Shown: positions 49,769 to 62,477, numbered from the stretch's first letter. The stretch is DNA of 64,000 bases from Condylostoma magnum (GCA_920105805.1 CAKKTI010000061.1:1-64000); one strand, 5' to 3'. The notes: generated by a model from the letters alone, not told the origin. Numbers and translations are program-made.

Positions 49769-50866
49769 ATGAATTTACAGTCAGAAATATAAATTGTTTA
49801 GAATAGACTTGCAATATTATTTGGTAGTAAAGCTATTAATTAGACTGAAAACAAACATTTAATCATATAAGAAAGTCCTTGATGGATTACATAGGAGATA
49901 AAAATACTGCAATAATAGTCTAAAAAGAGGCAAGGAAGAGCTCAGATTTCCTTAAAGCTGCTTTAATACTGTATAAAAATAAACACCATATTAAAATAAG
50001 ATAATTAATTAGTTTCAAAGCAGCCATAACATCTATAAAAGCATTTAAATGAAGTAAATGGGCTCTGCATTGAAGGCAGCACAGTTGTAAGTTGTAGTGA
50101 AGATTCAACTATATGACTTTGGGACTTATAAAACCCAAATAACAGTAGAGAAATTGGAAGACATAATGAATGAGTAGCATGTGTATGCATGGAAGGCAAT
50201 ATAGTAGTGAGCGGGAGTGTGAATGATAACTTACACCTTTGAGATCTACATGATAAAAACAACAATAGAGAGATTGATAAAATGAATAGTATTATATTCT
50301 GTGTATGCATTTAAGGCAGTATAGTAATTAGTGGGACTTATTCACTTGTGCAACTTTGGGACTTAGAAAATCCAAACAATGATAGAATAATTGGAAAGCA
50401 TGGCGACTATGTTAACAGTGTATTTATTAAAGGTAACAAGGTAATAAGTGCAAGTGAAGATGGGAGTATAATGTTATGGGACTATTAAAACCCATAAAAT
50501 AATAAAACGATTTCAGTCTATAATGGAGATGTATTAAGTGTATGTATAGAGGGAAATATAGTTATAAGTGGAAATGAGGATAATACTGTAAGACTTTGGG
50601 ATTTGTTGAATCCAGATAACAATAGAATAATTGGGAGACATGATAGGTACGTAACTAATGTATGTATTGAATGTAATATTGTTGTAAGTGGAAGTGAGGA
50701 TACAACTATAAGACTTTGGGATTTATCAAATCCAATCAACAATAAAATATTATTTGAATCTGGCAGTAGTATATAATCTGTGGCTCTAAAAGACTCAATT
50801 GTATTATTCGGAGAAGGTAATCCTCTTAACAATTCTAACCGAATCATGTACTGGAGTCTATATTAG
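49769..50866 (+). CDS. WD40-repeat protein (about seven repeats)
   Basis: 365 residues. A ~105-residue polar N-terminus, then six to seven WD40 units each ending LWDL or a variant (STIWLWDLQNP, NLHLWDLHDK, SLVQLWDLENP, SIMLWDYQNP, TVRLWDLLNP, TIRLWDLSNP) at ~41-residue spacing. The units share a linker with NNxRxIGxH and are similar even in DNA sequence, which points to recent internal duplication. A single beta-propeller is expected. One UGA codes for the Trp of TIWLWD, another for the Trp of NLHLWD. Stop UAG 50864-50866 after MYWSLY. Confidence 0.88.
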
Positions 50867-51241
50867 TAAGAATTAATACAGTTATTATAGAGGTGTAGGG
50901 AGTTGTTAAATTGTCTATATATTATGTTAAAATCATACTCTATATTTAAATTATTGAAAGCCCCTATATACATGAATTGCTTTTATTATCTTGATGAGCT
51001 TCTGTAACTTATTGAAGATTTTCTATATAACGTATTAATTTCATAGACTAAAAAACAAAAAGACATTGACTATAATATTAATTATCTAATACTAAAATAT
51101 ATATTACGCAAGATATTGTTTAATTTCAGATGAAAATTAAGCTTTATATTTAAACAATTAGACATCATAACCCAATAAAACTCTCCAAACATACAATTTT
51201 ATTCTATAATAATCGATAGCAATCTATCAGTCCTATTAAAA
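50867..51241. other. Intergenic region
   Basis: About 375 bp of AT-rich DNA between two plus-strand genes. It probably holds the promoter of the sorting-receptor gene. No motif recognised. Confidence 0.5.
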
Positions 51242-52630
51242 ATGTACTTTCTGATATTACTTTACCTATCCCAATCAGTAGTTTAAATTCACCACCCAAC
51301 ACAACTAAAATAAGACTTCCTGGATGACTTCAGCTTAGATCACATTCCTAGTTCATTAGCAAACTTTGGGAATCCTCCATACGGCTCTTAATTCATTGGA
51401 AAGCTATACTACTCCGAAAACCTACAAGACGACTTAGCCTGCAGCCGCCTAAAACACATAGAATTTGACTCAGGGGATCAACTATATCACCCAATTTTAC
51501 TAGTAGACAGAGGAAGTTGCTCATTTGTTATAAAAGTGCGCCATGCATAGGATATAGGAGCCCAGGCTGTTATAATAGTAGACAGTATACAAGAAGATGT
51601 AACTAGAATCATAATGGCTGATGATGGAACAGGGGGAAATATAGTAATACCTTCTTTTCTAATCGGAAAAACTCATGGTAGATGGTTAAAAGATAAGCTC
51701 AGAAGTTCAGATTACCAGGATTAAGTAACCCTGAAGCTTAAGTATGAGATGAATAACCCGGATAACAGAGTAGAGTTTGAGCTCTGGACTAGCAGTGATC
51801 ACACTATGGTAAGAAACTTCCTTGTAAAATTTGCCCCGATCATACAGCAATTCAATGATGACTAAATTTTATTCACACCTCATTACTTCCTAACTCATTG
51901 CTCAGAATGCTCGGAAAGCGGGTATACTGTGGAGAATGAGCATTGTTTAGGCGGGGGAAGGTACTGCTCAATGAATCCTCGCTTTGATGTAGAGGGAAGA
52001 GGCAGGGATATTGTATGGGAGGACTTAAGGCAAATTTGTGTATATAGACAAACTTTAGAGTAGAATGATGAAAAGTTGTGGTGGGAGTATGTAAGGCGGT
52101 TTTACTCTGACTGTGACGAATAACACATCAACTAGTAGTGTTCTGAGAATTCTATGTAGAGAGCTGGGGTTAATAAATCTAAGGTTTAGCAGTGTGTTGA
52201 GGAAAGCTTTTAAGGGGATAATTAACTAATTGCGGAAAATACGCTGCTGAAAGAGGAAATAATGGAAATGCTTAGAAAAGGAGTGTTTTTTTACCCTTCT
52301 ATTATTATAAATAATTAGACATATAGAGGGGATTTGGAAGTAGAGGAGGTTATGCAGGCAATTTGTGCAGGATTTAAAGATACTCCGGAAAATTGTGACG
52401 AATTTTTAGATAATATTATTGTTGACCCTATAGGGGAAAAGGAAGATGAAAATTAAAACACTATTCCTGTATGGGGATTTGTCCTTATAATAATTGCAGC
52501 AATTGGAATATTAACAGGTATACTGTACATCTATAGAATCTGGATTAGGAAAGAAATGAATACAGAAATGAGAATGCAGGTTAACAGTGCTGTTAGTCAG
52601 TATTTCGCATTAAGTGATCAATCTAATTAG
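51242..52630 (+). CDS. Vacuolar-sorting-receptor-like protein (PA domain, type I membrane)
   Basis: 462 residues: short signal sequence (MYFLILLYLSQSVVQ), protease-associated (PA) domain (~25-170: ILLVDRGSCSFVIKVRHAQD, DDGTGGNIVIPSFLI), a Cys-rich lumenal region with paired Cys (HCSECSESGYTVENEHC), and one membrane segment (~415-440: WGFVLIIIAAIGILTGILYI) followed by a short tail. This matches plant and alveolate VSR proteins, which carry soluble cargo from Golgi to lytic vacuole; the EGF repeats of plant VSRs are not obvious. Ends SDQSN before UAG-UAA-UAA (52628-52636). Confidence 0.87.
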
Positions 52631-53044
52631 TAATAAGTAATTATTTAACTATGAGCTTAAATTCAAAATTTTGTAAAATTGCTTGTAGCTTAGTTTTTCC
52701 AAAAATTTAATGCTTTTAGAGAATTTTGGCACATTTTTCAGTTTTGAGAATTATAATAATAAAAACCTTATTTCTTTTTATTGTATCAATAGCTTGTAGG
52801 CAAGTTCTATTATATTTTCATTCTACATTATAAAATTTCTAAAATCTTCGCTCCTTATCATAAATTTCATCCAGCTTTAGCCTTATTATCTATAATCTCT
52901 AATTAAAAGTAATTATTATAAGAACAAGTTGCTTTAGGGTAGAGCTATACCTTCCTAGTTGTTTAGTTATTCAGTAGGAATGTCTTAATCAGATAAAATA
53001 AACTAATTGTTTATATAAGAAAATTACGTTGGCTTTAAAATTGT
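52631..53044. other. Intergenic region between convergent genes
   Basis: About 410 bp of AT-rich DNA between the convergent ends of the sorting-receptor and pseudokinase genes. No feature recognised. Confidence 0.5.
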
Positions 53045-54151
53045 TTATATGATGTAAATAAAAATGAAATCTGTCAGAGGAGTTTGCTCATATTCCTGTT
53101 GATTAAGTGCTACTTAATCATTTGCTAATACTTGAAATCAATTGCGCATTTTTCAAACTTATAGGGACAAATCAGCATGTTTTGACTTTATATTAAAAAC
53201 TTACTATAATAAATCTATTGTATTAGCAGAAATTCCTTAGTATTTTAGAATTTGTAATGGATTCTATTTTAAGTAAGAATTCAATTAAATATTTCTTTTT
53301 TTACATAAAAATGCAATATCTATTCCTGTAAGAAGTTAGTATAATAGTACACCAACGTTTTAAAGACTGAAGTGGGCAAAATCTAATCAATTACTCTTTC
53401 GACACCTATTACTTAAATTCATAAATTCACAGATTTACTTTCACTTTTAATAAGATTATTGCTATTGAAAATCATTTAAAATGATAGGAAGCTCACCTTA
53501 ATCATCCTATAATAGAATATTTTGAAGTTTTATTCATTTAATTCTGATTTTTTTAAATTGTAGTATTGAGATAGCTTTGATAATACTAAAAAAATATTCT
53601 AAAGCTCTCTTTTCAGGAATTTACTTTTATATGTTCAAATACTGATATAAGGATTGTCCTTCATAATGTTCAAAAACTTGAATAAACTATTTGTCATCAT
53701 TATATGTTCCCTATAATTTCTGAATCGAGGGATGCTATATATTTTGCAGTAATTTAGAATTTTATCGTAGTTCAAAAATGGCTGCTTAATTTAATAGTTC
53801 TTTTTTATATATCCTAGCTTTATAGTATTTTCCCGACTTATTATTTTGGATTATTCAAGTTTATTTTCATTATGATTCCTTTATTAGCTGATAAAGTGAG
53901 AATATACCATAAAAATCCTTGAATTAGTTTGAATAGATTTGGAATTTGAAATAGTCGTAGAAGAAATTATCATAATTTCGATTTCCAGTATACATTATGA
54001 TAAGCTGGTTTATGTTAATTATCCTTTAGTGAAAATCAGATAGTCGTTTTGTTTACTCGTTTGACTTTTATAATGCTTACGCTTCAATACACTTCAATTC
54101 TAATAAACTCTGATTCGTAAACGTATAATTAGAACTTTGACAGAATCCCAT
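53045..54151 (-). CDS. Divergent protein pseudokinase
   Basis: 368 residues from MGFCQSSN (acylation candidate). The kinase fold is recognisable from residue ~105: KYYKARIYKKE (beta-3 Lys), ELRQNSKLLQNIQHPSIQKL (helix C and beta 4), QVFEHYEGQSLYQYL (hinge), then a catalytic loop KWIKLQNIL where active kinases have RDLKPENIL. The catalytic Asp is Trp, encoded by UGA (53534-53536), and DFG is DFQ. The Gly loop is also degenerate. The protein is thus probably inactive as a kinase and may act as an allosteric or scaffold partner. An upstream in-frame ATG at 54680-54682 exists but the intervening sequence looks non-coding. Stop UAA 53045-53047. Confidence 0.7.
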
Positions 54152-54755
54152 ATTTAATACTAAAAAGTCGTGATTTTATTCTGAAAGAGTTAATTAATGT
54201 TTTGTTTGGATTATAGATTATAGGTTAAATATAAATAAAAGCCTGTTTTATGATTTATTTAGTTTGTAATCATAGATAGATATTAAACTATGGGTTGCTA
54301 TATAACAATTTATATTGAGATTTGTAAATAAAGTATATATAAAAAGGGGTACAAAAGTACCTGATGATTTAAACAATGTATGGGATAGTAAACATATCAG
54401 AGATTTAACTAAATAAAAATATCTTCTTTAATGTAAATATTATTAAAAAGATTGATACGAGAGTAAACTAATAGCTTGAAATAAAATTTATACAGAATCA
54501 ATATTAAATTGGGAAATATCTTCATTAAAAGTAACAAGAGTATTTATTAATACTCTGATAAAAGTGTAACCCTCATTAATTAGTTCATACCCTTTAAACT
54601 GCACTATACAATTACCAATATCTGGTAATATACACAAGATCCACTTATATTTAAAATTCCTAAACATAATCAAATCATTCATTTATCAGAAACTCTTTTA
54701 AAATGTAGCATTTTAATAATTTTAGATAAAGTTATAGCAAAATAATTTATTCAAA
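54152..54755. other. Region upstream of pseudokinase and coiled-coil genes
   Basis: About 600 bp, AT-rich. It holds one small minus-strand reading frame (54488-54682, separate entry) and presumably the promoters of the flanking divergent genes. Confidence 0.45.
54488..54682 (-). CDS. Possible 64-residue protein (weak)
   Basis: Starts MNDLIMFRNFKYKWILC and ends EDISQFNIDSV before UAA. It is free of UAA, UAG and UGA throughout, unusual in this genome, and reads like a small globular protein. It is in frame with the pseudokinase downstream and could be the start of a longer form of that gene. No family recognised. Confidence 0.35.
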   Translation of the reverse strand: MNDLIMFRNFKYKWILCILPDIGNCIVQFKGYELINEGYTFIRVLINTLVTFNEDISQFNIDSV

Positions 54756-57383
54756 ATGGATAGCCCATCAATATAAAGTGATTATGATAACTTCGATTAG
54801 GATAACAGTATAGAATCAAATAGCTCATACATAGAGGCCTCAAATGACTTTTTTGAAGAGGAAAATTTTTAATCTTCCCAAAAAATTAATTAAAAGGCTA
54901 ATAAATTTGAGATATCTTTAGATAAATTAGAAAGCGAAGAATTAGACTAGCCATTTCCTTTATAATCTGAAACAAAAACCTCAGCAAACGACTTTCAACC
55001 GATTAAAGTTTAATCAATAGATTCTATAGGTAAAAAGCCTACTTTACATACAGAATTTGGCAGTAGAAAGGAGGAGTTTGACGACAGTAGAAAGGAGGAC
55101 TTTGACGATAGTTTTGAGGAGGACCCAGCTGCTAGAGAAACAACCAATAGAGATTACCTTGATAAAGGTGTAACCGATCTTTAAGATGATTTTGGATTTT
55201 TCAGCAGTTATAAAAAGGAGCTACCTAAGTTCCCTAATTTACCTGAAATTGGCCTAAGTTAAAGAACTTAAAACGTTTCGACTAACAGATTAATGACTAA
55301 CAATTTTCCTTAAATTGGAGGAAAGAATGATATGCAAGGTATAAATTTTCCTGATATTAGCATGGGAAGTAAAAGTAGTCATTAAGTAGAGGATATATAT
55401 GACAAGCAGTTGCAATAGTTTAATCCTAAGGTGAAAAAATAGTATTAAATAGAACAAAATGATTCCTTTAACAGATTAACATAGAAACAAGATCTAAAAT
55501 CATAATAAGATAATGCTATGGCAAGAAATACAAGTAAGAATAATTACTCAAATAAAAGTCTTCAGTCTAAAACTAATTTAAAATAGCAGAATATAAAGCA
55601 TAGTATAGTTTAAAGATAAAAACCTAAGAAGCCTTAAAACTAGCAAGTTTATTTAAAAAGTCTAAAACAAGAAAATGATAAGTTAAGAGATTCACTAAGA
55701 AAACTAAATGAGGAAATAAATAATGTAATAGAACAATAAAAAGGTAAATAAAATAACTAGAAAAATGAAGAAAGTGAAACAAGAGCAAAATCTGAGTAAT
55801 ATTAAACTGCTATGAAATAAATCGATATATACACAAATGAGAGAGATAGGCTATTAAATAGAGTACAAACCTTAGAAAATTCTTCTTATATTGTAAATTT
55901 AAAGCAAAAAATATAAAAGCAAAAGATCTATTTGAAAAAAATACAAAAACAAAACCATGATTTAAATCAAAAGCAACGAGTAGATGGAAATAAAATCACC
56001 CGCTACTATTACTAAAAGGAGCCTACTAGTAATCTTAAAAAATTTAGTGATTATAGTCAAGAAATAGCCTAAATAAAATTACGTATTTAAGAGCTTGAAG
56101 ACAATATAGAAAAGGCTAATGAAATGTATGAGAATTAATATGATTAAGAATGTGAGTTATAGGAAAAGTATGAAAAATTGATAGAAATAGCAATGCATTA
56201 TGGCTCCGGTTTATCATAAAACACAAGAAAAAATACAAAAATGTAGAGAATAAAGGAATAATATACTAAAGTAAGTAAATAATTAACCACAGAGAGTAGA
56301 AGAATTTAATCCATGCTAACAAAATAGAAACTGTAGGAAAATGACTTCTAAAAGCAAATTGATATTTAGCAGAATCTCTCATCAAATTTAGACAAACAAT
56401 TTAAAATAAAATAAAAGGAACTATAACTATTAGAAAAGGAGCTAACAGTTGCTATAGAAAGAGCCCATGGAAGAGGGTTAGATAGAGTCTTAGATAGCCT
56501 AAAGCCAAAATCAATTCAACCAAAAACTAGAAGTGCACAAAACACTGGAAAACAGATAAAAAGTATAAAAATTAATAGTACTCCTCCTAAAGAATAAAAG
56601 AATAAGTCATTATTCACAACTCCCAGAATAAACTTAAAAGAAAGTAAGCAAAATGAGCTTCCGGATCTGCAACAAATAGTGACTTAGAAGCAATAAATAT
56701 AAGAAAAGATACAAAAAATCCCTGAGAAATAACAAAATAAACCATTTTCATCCAATCTGTTTAAAGTAGATGCTAAGCCAGTTGACTAGTAAATAAACTA
56801 CGAGCCTCCTAAACAAGAGGAAAAACCTTCCTTTTTAGACCAATTAGACAAAAAAACATAATAAAGGCAGTAATAAATTGAGCAAGAAGCTCTAAAACCA
56901 TCATTTCTATAAAGTAATTAAGACAATCCACCAATCAAGCTAAACACAGCAATTAATCCTCCTGTAACTTAATAGCCTGTAAGAAATAACAGTTTTGCAC
57001 CTGAGCTTCCCAGTACAAATAGATCCTTATTCCAGGAGCCGTCTAATATTAGATCTGGTAGGAATGTAAGTCATCTGTTTGAGAAATAAGAAAATAATGA
57101 TGATCTTTCTAAACCTGGAAATGTATACAATTAGCCAATTCTGGTACAGGAAGCTTAAAAACCTGTATAGAGAGACAGAAGAGCTGTTGAGTAAGAACTT
57201 GCATAAAAGGCCCAAGGAGGGTTTTTCTTTGATGATTTTGACAGTAAGCCGAAAATTGAACATAAGTTTGAATTATAGCCGATGTCATTTGACCTAGAAC
57301 CTAAGCCATAATAGCCTATAAAATATAATAAACCCGCAGTACTTAATGACTTATCAGACTTAGAGGAAGAAATAATATTGTAG
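54756..57383 (+). CDS. Large Gln-rich coiled-coil protein
   Basis: 875 residues, start MDSPSIQSDYDNFDQDN. Acidic, Ser-rich head with a 24-bp in-frame duplication (SRKEEFDD/SRKEDFDD, 55062-55109); segmented coiled coil (~290-600); then a Pro/Lys/Gln-rich tail (~600-875) with short linear repeats such as KPFSSNLF and KPSFL, ending SDLEEEIIL before UAG 57381-57383. There is no UGA in frame in the whole gene, in contrast to most neighbours. A disordered scaffold, perhaps of the cortex or basal body, is the best guess. Confidence 0.72.
55062..55109 (+). repeat. 24-bp tandem duplication in coding sequence
   Basis: Units at 55062-55085 and 55086-55109 differ at only two bases; they encode SRKEEFDD and SRKEDFDD. 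Confidence 0.9.
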
Positions 57384-57413
57384 TTTTAATACATATTGAA
57401 ATAAATTAACGTT

Positions 57414-59627
57414 TTAATAATTCAGATATATATGCTTGGCTTTTTTCCTTGCCTCCTTAAGATTCTTAGCTATTAATTGCTCAGCTAGTTGATTAGAGTT
57501 TGTATTGCTTAAAAACCTGTGCTCTGGTGCTTCTTCTCTTCTAGGACTAACAGAATCATTTGTGTTTGTTCTTATTTAGAAATTACATCCTCTGTAGTTC
57601 TTTGGGAATTCGACAGTAGCTATATGCAGGGGTGAATTATTATCCTTGCATTTAAACACAGGGCTAGGAGTTTCATCTAGTATTGGCTTGTGGACCATTT
57701 CATCTATAATTCTATCAAACTCGTTTTCTTTCGTGGGTAGATTATTCAGAAACTCTGTATTGAAAATCGTTGATTATTGGCTTAAAGGAGTGTATCTATG
57801 CTGGTTGTGGAATTTAGTATTATCAGCTTGTTTCTGGGATATACAACTCATATCAGATAATTCTTGATACTTAGTTTCCAGTTGTTCCTTGTCCTCCTCT
57901 ATAAGTCGACTTTCTTCTGAAACTTCCTGCTTTGTTTGCTTTATTTGAAGCCTTAGATTGAGTTTCTCGTTTTCTAGTTCTTAGATCTCCTCTTAAATTA
58001 CTTCTAGTACATCTGCTTGCTTTAGTTCTATGGTTTCTTTTATTTAGCCCTTGTACTGGGTGATTTCATTATCTAGTCTTCTCTTGTACTATTATAGTAA
58101 TTCCCTTTTACGCGCTTGTATTGCTTATTAGACTGCACTTGCTACTTCTCTGTTAAAGCGCTTGCTTAATTTATCCCTAGATAATTTTATTTACTCACTT
58201 TAATTCTTACGTTCTTTTCTTAGATTGATTAGCATTTTCTTCTTTTAGTCTTATTTTACTTTATCGCGAATTTCTTTTCCTATTTGTTCTTTTAATTCTT
58301 AGGCTATTTGATTAGATAAGCTTTATCTCAGCTTTCTTTCTACTTTTTATTTCATTATTTCGATTAATTGATTTCCTTTACTGTCCTTTTGTAATTACTC
58401 GATTATTTCTTGTTTTACCTTGTCTTTAATGCTCTTATGATACTAGTCTCTGTATTATGAAGTCTGGGCCATTTTTTACTCAATTGTTTCTCTGGATACT
58501 TACTAAATACTTTGAACAGCAGATTCTATTTCTAAAGATGCCTTTTACTTGTTCTCATCTTCCATTTAGTCTATTTTCCCCTATATTTCTTATTGTACTT
58601 TTTACCGTAATTTTGGTAATACTTACTAACCAATTTCAGATTTTCAATTTAATTTTTCTTCATCAAGTTTTTGTTGAAATTTTATGTCAACTTCTCTTTA
58701 AATCTATGCATATTTATCAGAAACCGGTGCACTTTGCTGTTTCTCTTATAAATATTTATTATATTACTAGTCATATACAGGTCTTAGCTCTTAAACTACA
58801 TTTTGCCTTAGCTTATTAATATCAATTGAAATATCCTCCTTTTACTACTATAAATTGCATTAAATTTATTGATTCCAGTACTCTTTAATCTCATTTTACG
58901 TTTTATTGATTTCATCCTTCAAAATATCCTCGTACTTTTATCTCAACTCTCTTCTTTATTTATCAAATTAACCATCTAACGAGTCCCTAATAGCGATTTC
59001 TTTCTCTTACAGTTCGTATTCCCAATTAACCTTACATAAATCCGCTAATTTCTGTATAGTATTCTCAGAAATTGAGTCTTATTAAATATCATGTACTGTT
59101 TCTGCTAATTAATACGCCATATAGTCATCAAGAGAAGACTACATAAAATGTTCGCTGTCTTACTTTCTCCTCAAATGACTTATTCTTTCCTTAAGTTGCT
59201 TAATTTCCTCTGTTTTATCCTCTTCATAAAACTCATCAGAATCTGACTCGATATACTCGAATCTTCTATGACTCCAGTCCCCAGTCTCTCCCAGTATATC
59301 AGGTCTGGTATTCTCAATTACCTTGCGCTCATCTTCATCAGGTATTTAATCAAGTAGGCAATTTTCCTCACTTCAATATTTCTCTAGTAGATTTCTTATT
59401 TTTGCTTCCATCTTTGCCCTGACTTTTTCTATTTCTATTCTGTAGTTTTACTCCTCTGGTTCAAATTCAGTCATTTGATCTGGAATATCCTTTAGCCGCA
59501 CTACTTTATTTCCTATTAAATCTTTGGCTGGCTAGACTGCAGTTACATGCTTTAGATTAGCTCCAAAGGTTGTAGAGTTATAGTCATCTAATTTTAGGGA
59601 AAATTTTTGGTGATTTGAATCTTACAT
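57414..59627 (-). CDS. Long coiled-coil protein, unknown
   Basis: 737 residues, start MQDSNHQKFSLKLDDYN. A globular or disordered N-terminus (~1-130, with acidic DSDEFYEEDKTEE), then almost continuous coiled coil (~135-560; runs of Glu, Lys, Gln and Leu) and a ~170-residue polar tail. Near residue 640 a short SPLHIATVEF resembles one ankyrin helix but does not repeat. It ends KKAKHIYLNY before UAA 57414-57416, 30 bp from the convergent stop at 57383. UGA-Trp at EKYWSEE and KLNWKSE. Probably cytoskeletal. Confidence 0.75.
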
Positions 59628-59775
59628 TATTTTTTGTAAATGGGGAAAAATTCAAAATATTTAAGTGTGTTCGTTTAATTAGTATATAGGAAGTCTGCAT
59701 AAATGCTGTATTGATTTTAACTCTTTTTATGGTTTTATTACTCATATATAAGCAATTAATAACAAAGCTAGTAAA

Positions 59776-60378
59776 ATGTCAGCTACGGAGTAATTGAATG
59801 CTTATATAAAGTCTTTTTAACTAAGATAAGAACTAATGAAATTCTATGGGGGTGAAAATATTTCAGATAATGAAGCAAGTGAGTTCACTGACCTTAAAGG
59901 TAAAGGCAGTAGTTAGAAGCTAAGGTATTAGTCAGTTAAACGGAAACATGCTACTTAGTAGAATAATCTCAGAAGAAAGAGAACGTAATCTAATGATATT
60001 GATTAAAATAGGAAAAGATTTACTAAAGTAATAGAAGTTAGTCAAAAGAAATATAAAAGATAAGATAACTAATAATAATCTTAAAAACCCAGAAGTCCTA
60101 TTTTACTTAGTAAATTTATACAAAAAACTACTTAAAAGAATCTATAATAGGTTTACCATTAGTAAGAGTAAAGATAGTAATTTATAGTTAATAATCTATA
60201 AGGATTTGAAAACTATTCAATTTGCTAAAAGTAATAAGGTTAATAACAGAGTAGAATTGCCTAGTAATAACGTCTAAAAGTACTATTTACTAAATATATG
60301 TTTAAATAAATTGCTATAGCAATGTAACAACAATTAAAACTATCTAAATAAGAAAGCATTAGAATAAATTCTCCTTAA
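59776..60378 (+). CDS. Basic Gln-rich protein, unknown
   Basis: About 200 residues, start MSATEQLNAYIKSF. It has an unusually high UAR-Gln content (about one in six residues) and many Lys and Arg (RRKRTQSN, KRKHATQQN). No domain recognised; composition suits a nucleic-acid-binding or disordered protein. The stop is placed at UAA 60376-60378 (after SIRINSP) because composition changes there, but the high UAR density makes any end uncertain. Confidence 0.5.
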
Positions 60379-60723
60379 AAACATATATTAACCATTTGCA
60401 CCTGCATAAAATAAGGATAATTGAATTATCATTATAATGACTGTTATTTATTCGACATAATCATCACAAATAAAGAAAATATTAAAAATATACTAGAATA
60501 CAATCAATACCATGAAGACTAACATAAATATCAAGTTAAGAATAGTAGTTTTGACAAAGCAAAGCAACCATACATATCTAAGAGTCTCAACTGCTATTAA
60601 TACATTGTTTTATTTTTATACTTTAATGTATTCATAATTAATTAACATCCGTCTAAAATGTACTAATATGAGCTTTACATTATATAAATGAAAAATATGT
60701 ACCAAAATCGCCTACAAGTCATA
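60379..60723. other. Intergenic region
   Basis: About 345 bp upstream of the nuclease gene. AT-rich; a short frame starting MTVIYSTQSSQ (60438) lacks recognisable character and was not called. No promoter motif recognised. Confidence 0.45.
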
Positions 60724-61581
60724 ATGAACTAATTAAATCCTAATAATACAGACCGAAATTAATTGATATAAAGAAAATTTACAAATAATTAATAAGGAGA
60801 CTTAACAATCATGCAATGAAATTCTTTATCTGACTAACTAGCCGTAGAATTCCCTTAAGTTCCTTAAGAGTATCTAGAATGATCTTATAGATGACCTTTA
60901 ATTGCCTAGGAAATTCAACTTTACGATGCAGATATAGTTTGTTTACAAGAAATAGACCATTACTAAGATGACTTTGCTCCCTTTATGCTAGAAAGGGGAT
61001 TTTAGGGAATTTTTCATAAAAAAGGAGGCTGGCATTGAGATGGAACAAGTTTATTTATCAGAAGCTCCAAAATCCATTTATTAGATTAAACAGTACTGAA
61101 ATTTAAAGGTACAACACAATTTGCCTTAATAGCTCTACTAAAACTTATTGAAAGGGACTTAGATATAGTAGTAGTTGGAACTCATTTAAAATCTTAAAAA
61201 CCATACGAAGAAATCCGTTAAATGTAGCTGAGAGAAATTATCCAGTTTTTAGGCGATAATTACTCTAACTACACTCATTTTTTAGTAGTTGGGGACTTCA
61301 ATACAACTCCTGATTTACTAAGTTATTAAGAAATGGTTCAGAATTAATTCATGAGTGCTTATTTTGATAAAATAAAAGATGCATCTGAACCATTATATAC
61401 TACTTATAAAATTCGTTAGACCTTGTAGAGTAGAACCACAGATTTCATTTTTATGAAGGGTTTTGAGTCATTAGCTGTACTTGATATACCAACAGAGTAG
61501 TAAATAGGAGAAAATGCATTGCCCTCATAAAATTATCCTAGTGACCATTTTTCTTTGGTAGCAAAGCTTAGTATATGTTAG
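60724..61581 (+). CDS. Nocturnin/CCR4-type EEP-family nuclease or phosphatase
   Basis: 285 residues of the endonuclease/exonuclease/phosphatase fold, closest to nocturnin: IMQWNSLSDQ (family TYNILAQ/MQWNILAQ), DADIVCLQEIDHYQ (metal-binding Glu), VVVGTHLKSQKPYEEIRQMQ, FLVVGDFNTTPD (Asp and Asn), EPLYTTYKIR and the terminal NYPSDHFSL (general-base Asp-His). All catalytic positions are present. Nocturnin removes the 2'-phosphate from NADP(H); CCR4 relatives deadenylate mRNA. UAG directly follows KLSIC, the natural family end; the next in-frame UGA is about 60 codons on. UGA-Trp includes MQWNS and YLEWSYRW. Confidence 0.92.
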
Positions 61582-61825
61582 TATTAAGTAATAAGTTTTA
61601 TGTTACAAATTATGGATTCATATTTATTGCAATCTTTCCATTGTATCTTTTAAATAAAATATATTTATTCAAAAAGTGGTGATGGGTTTATTGATAATTC
61701 TAACAATCTTTTAAGTTTAGAAGAACTGAAAATATAATCATCGAATTCATAGTCTAATTGAGAAATTAACTTTCTTAAGTGATTAATTTTAGTATTAATA
61801 TTAGTTTATTATATATTAATTTACA

Positions 61826-62473
61826 TTATATAAATCTATTAAAGTATTCATTAGAAAAGTTTGAATTATGCATAACTGTTAATATGAAGAATAATTTTAA
61901 TAGTCCAATTGCATAAAATATTATTAATAAGGATATGTCTAAACCAATTATGTAATAATACAATATACCTGATATTTTAACCTTAATTCATTTAAACTAA
62001 TAATACATCTAAGTTCCAAACGCTACTTATAAGTCCTACCTAACATGACTATATATTATAGTAACAATAACTAAAAACATATAAATATAAGTCATCTCGA
62101 TAAAAAAATCTTGTACTTCTTATATCTAATAACGCTTTAAAGCAAACTGTATAATCAAAATTCCAGTTAAAGGTGCTAAAGAGACATATTGTAGTTACTT
62201 TTATAGTGTTAATGCTCTTCGGGATGTTTGTAATTTCAAAGCTATGTGTATGAAATTAATCAAACTGAAAACTATGATTACTGCTGATAATATTCCGTAA
62301 AAGCTTCAAAATAAAACACTGATTTCTCCCATTTCATAAAAATGCACAATATTCACTAATGCATATACAAAACCTGTAAACCATGCAAATGGACCCACCA
62401 ATCGTAAAATTAGGATAACAGAAGAGCTGTTATCCTCAAAATTATGATAATTAGTGTTTTCTATATCGTCCAT
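61826..62473 (-). CDS. Multi-pass membrane protein, unknown
   Basis: About 215 residues, start MDDIENTNYHNFEDN. Five or six hydrophobic segments (LRLVGPFAWFTGFVYALVNI, SFYGILSAVIIVFSLINFI, APLTGILIIQFAL, YIYMFLVIVTIIY, and GLDISLLIIFYAIGLL). Family unknown; the pattern could fit a small transporter or tetraspan-type protein. The 3' end is not certain; UAA 61826-61828 follows the last membrane segment. ATG is 4 bp after the stop of the upstream gene. Confidence 0.6.
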
Positions 62474-62477
62474 TTAA

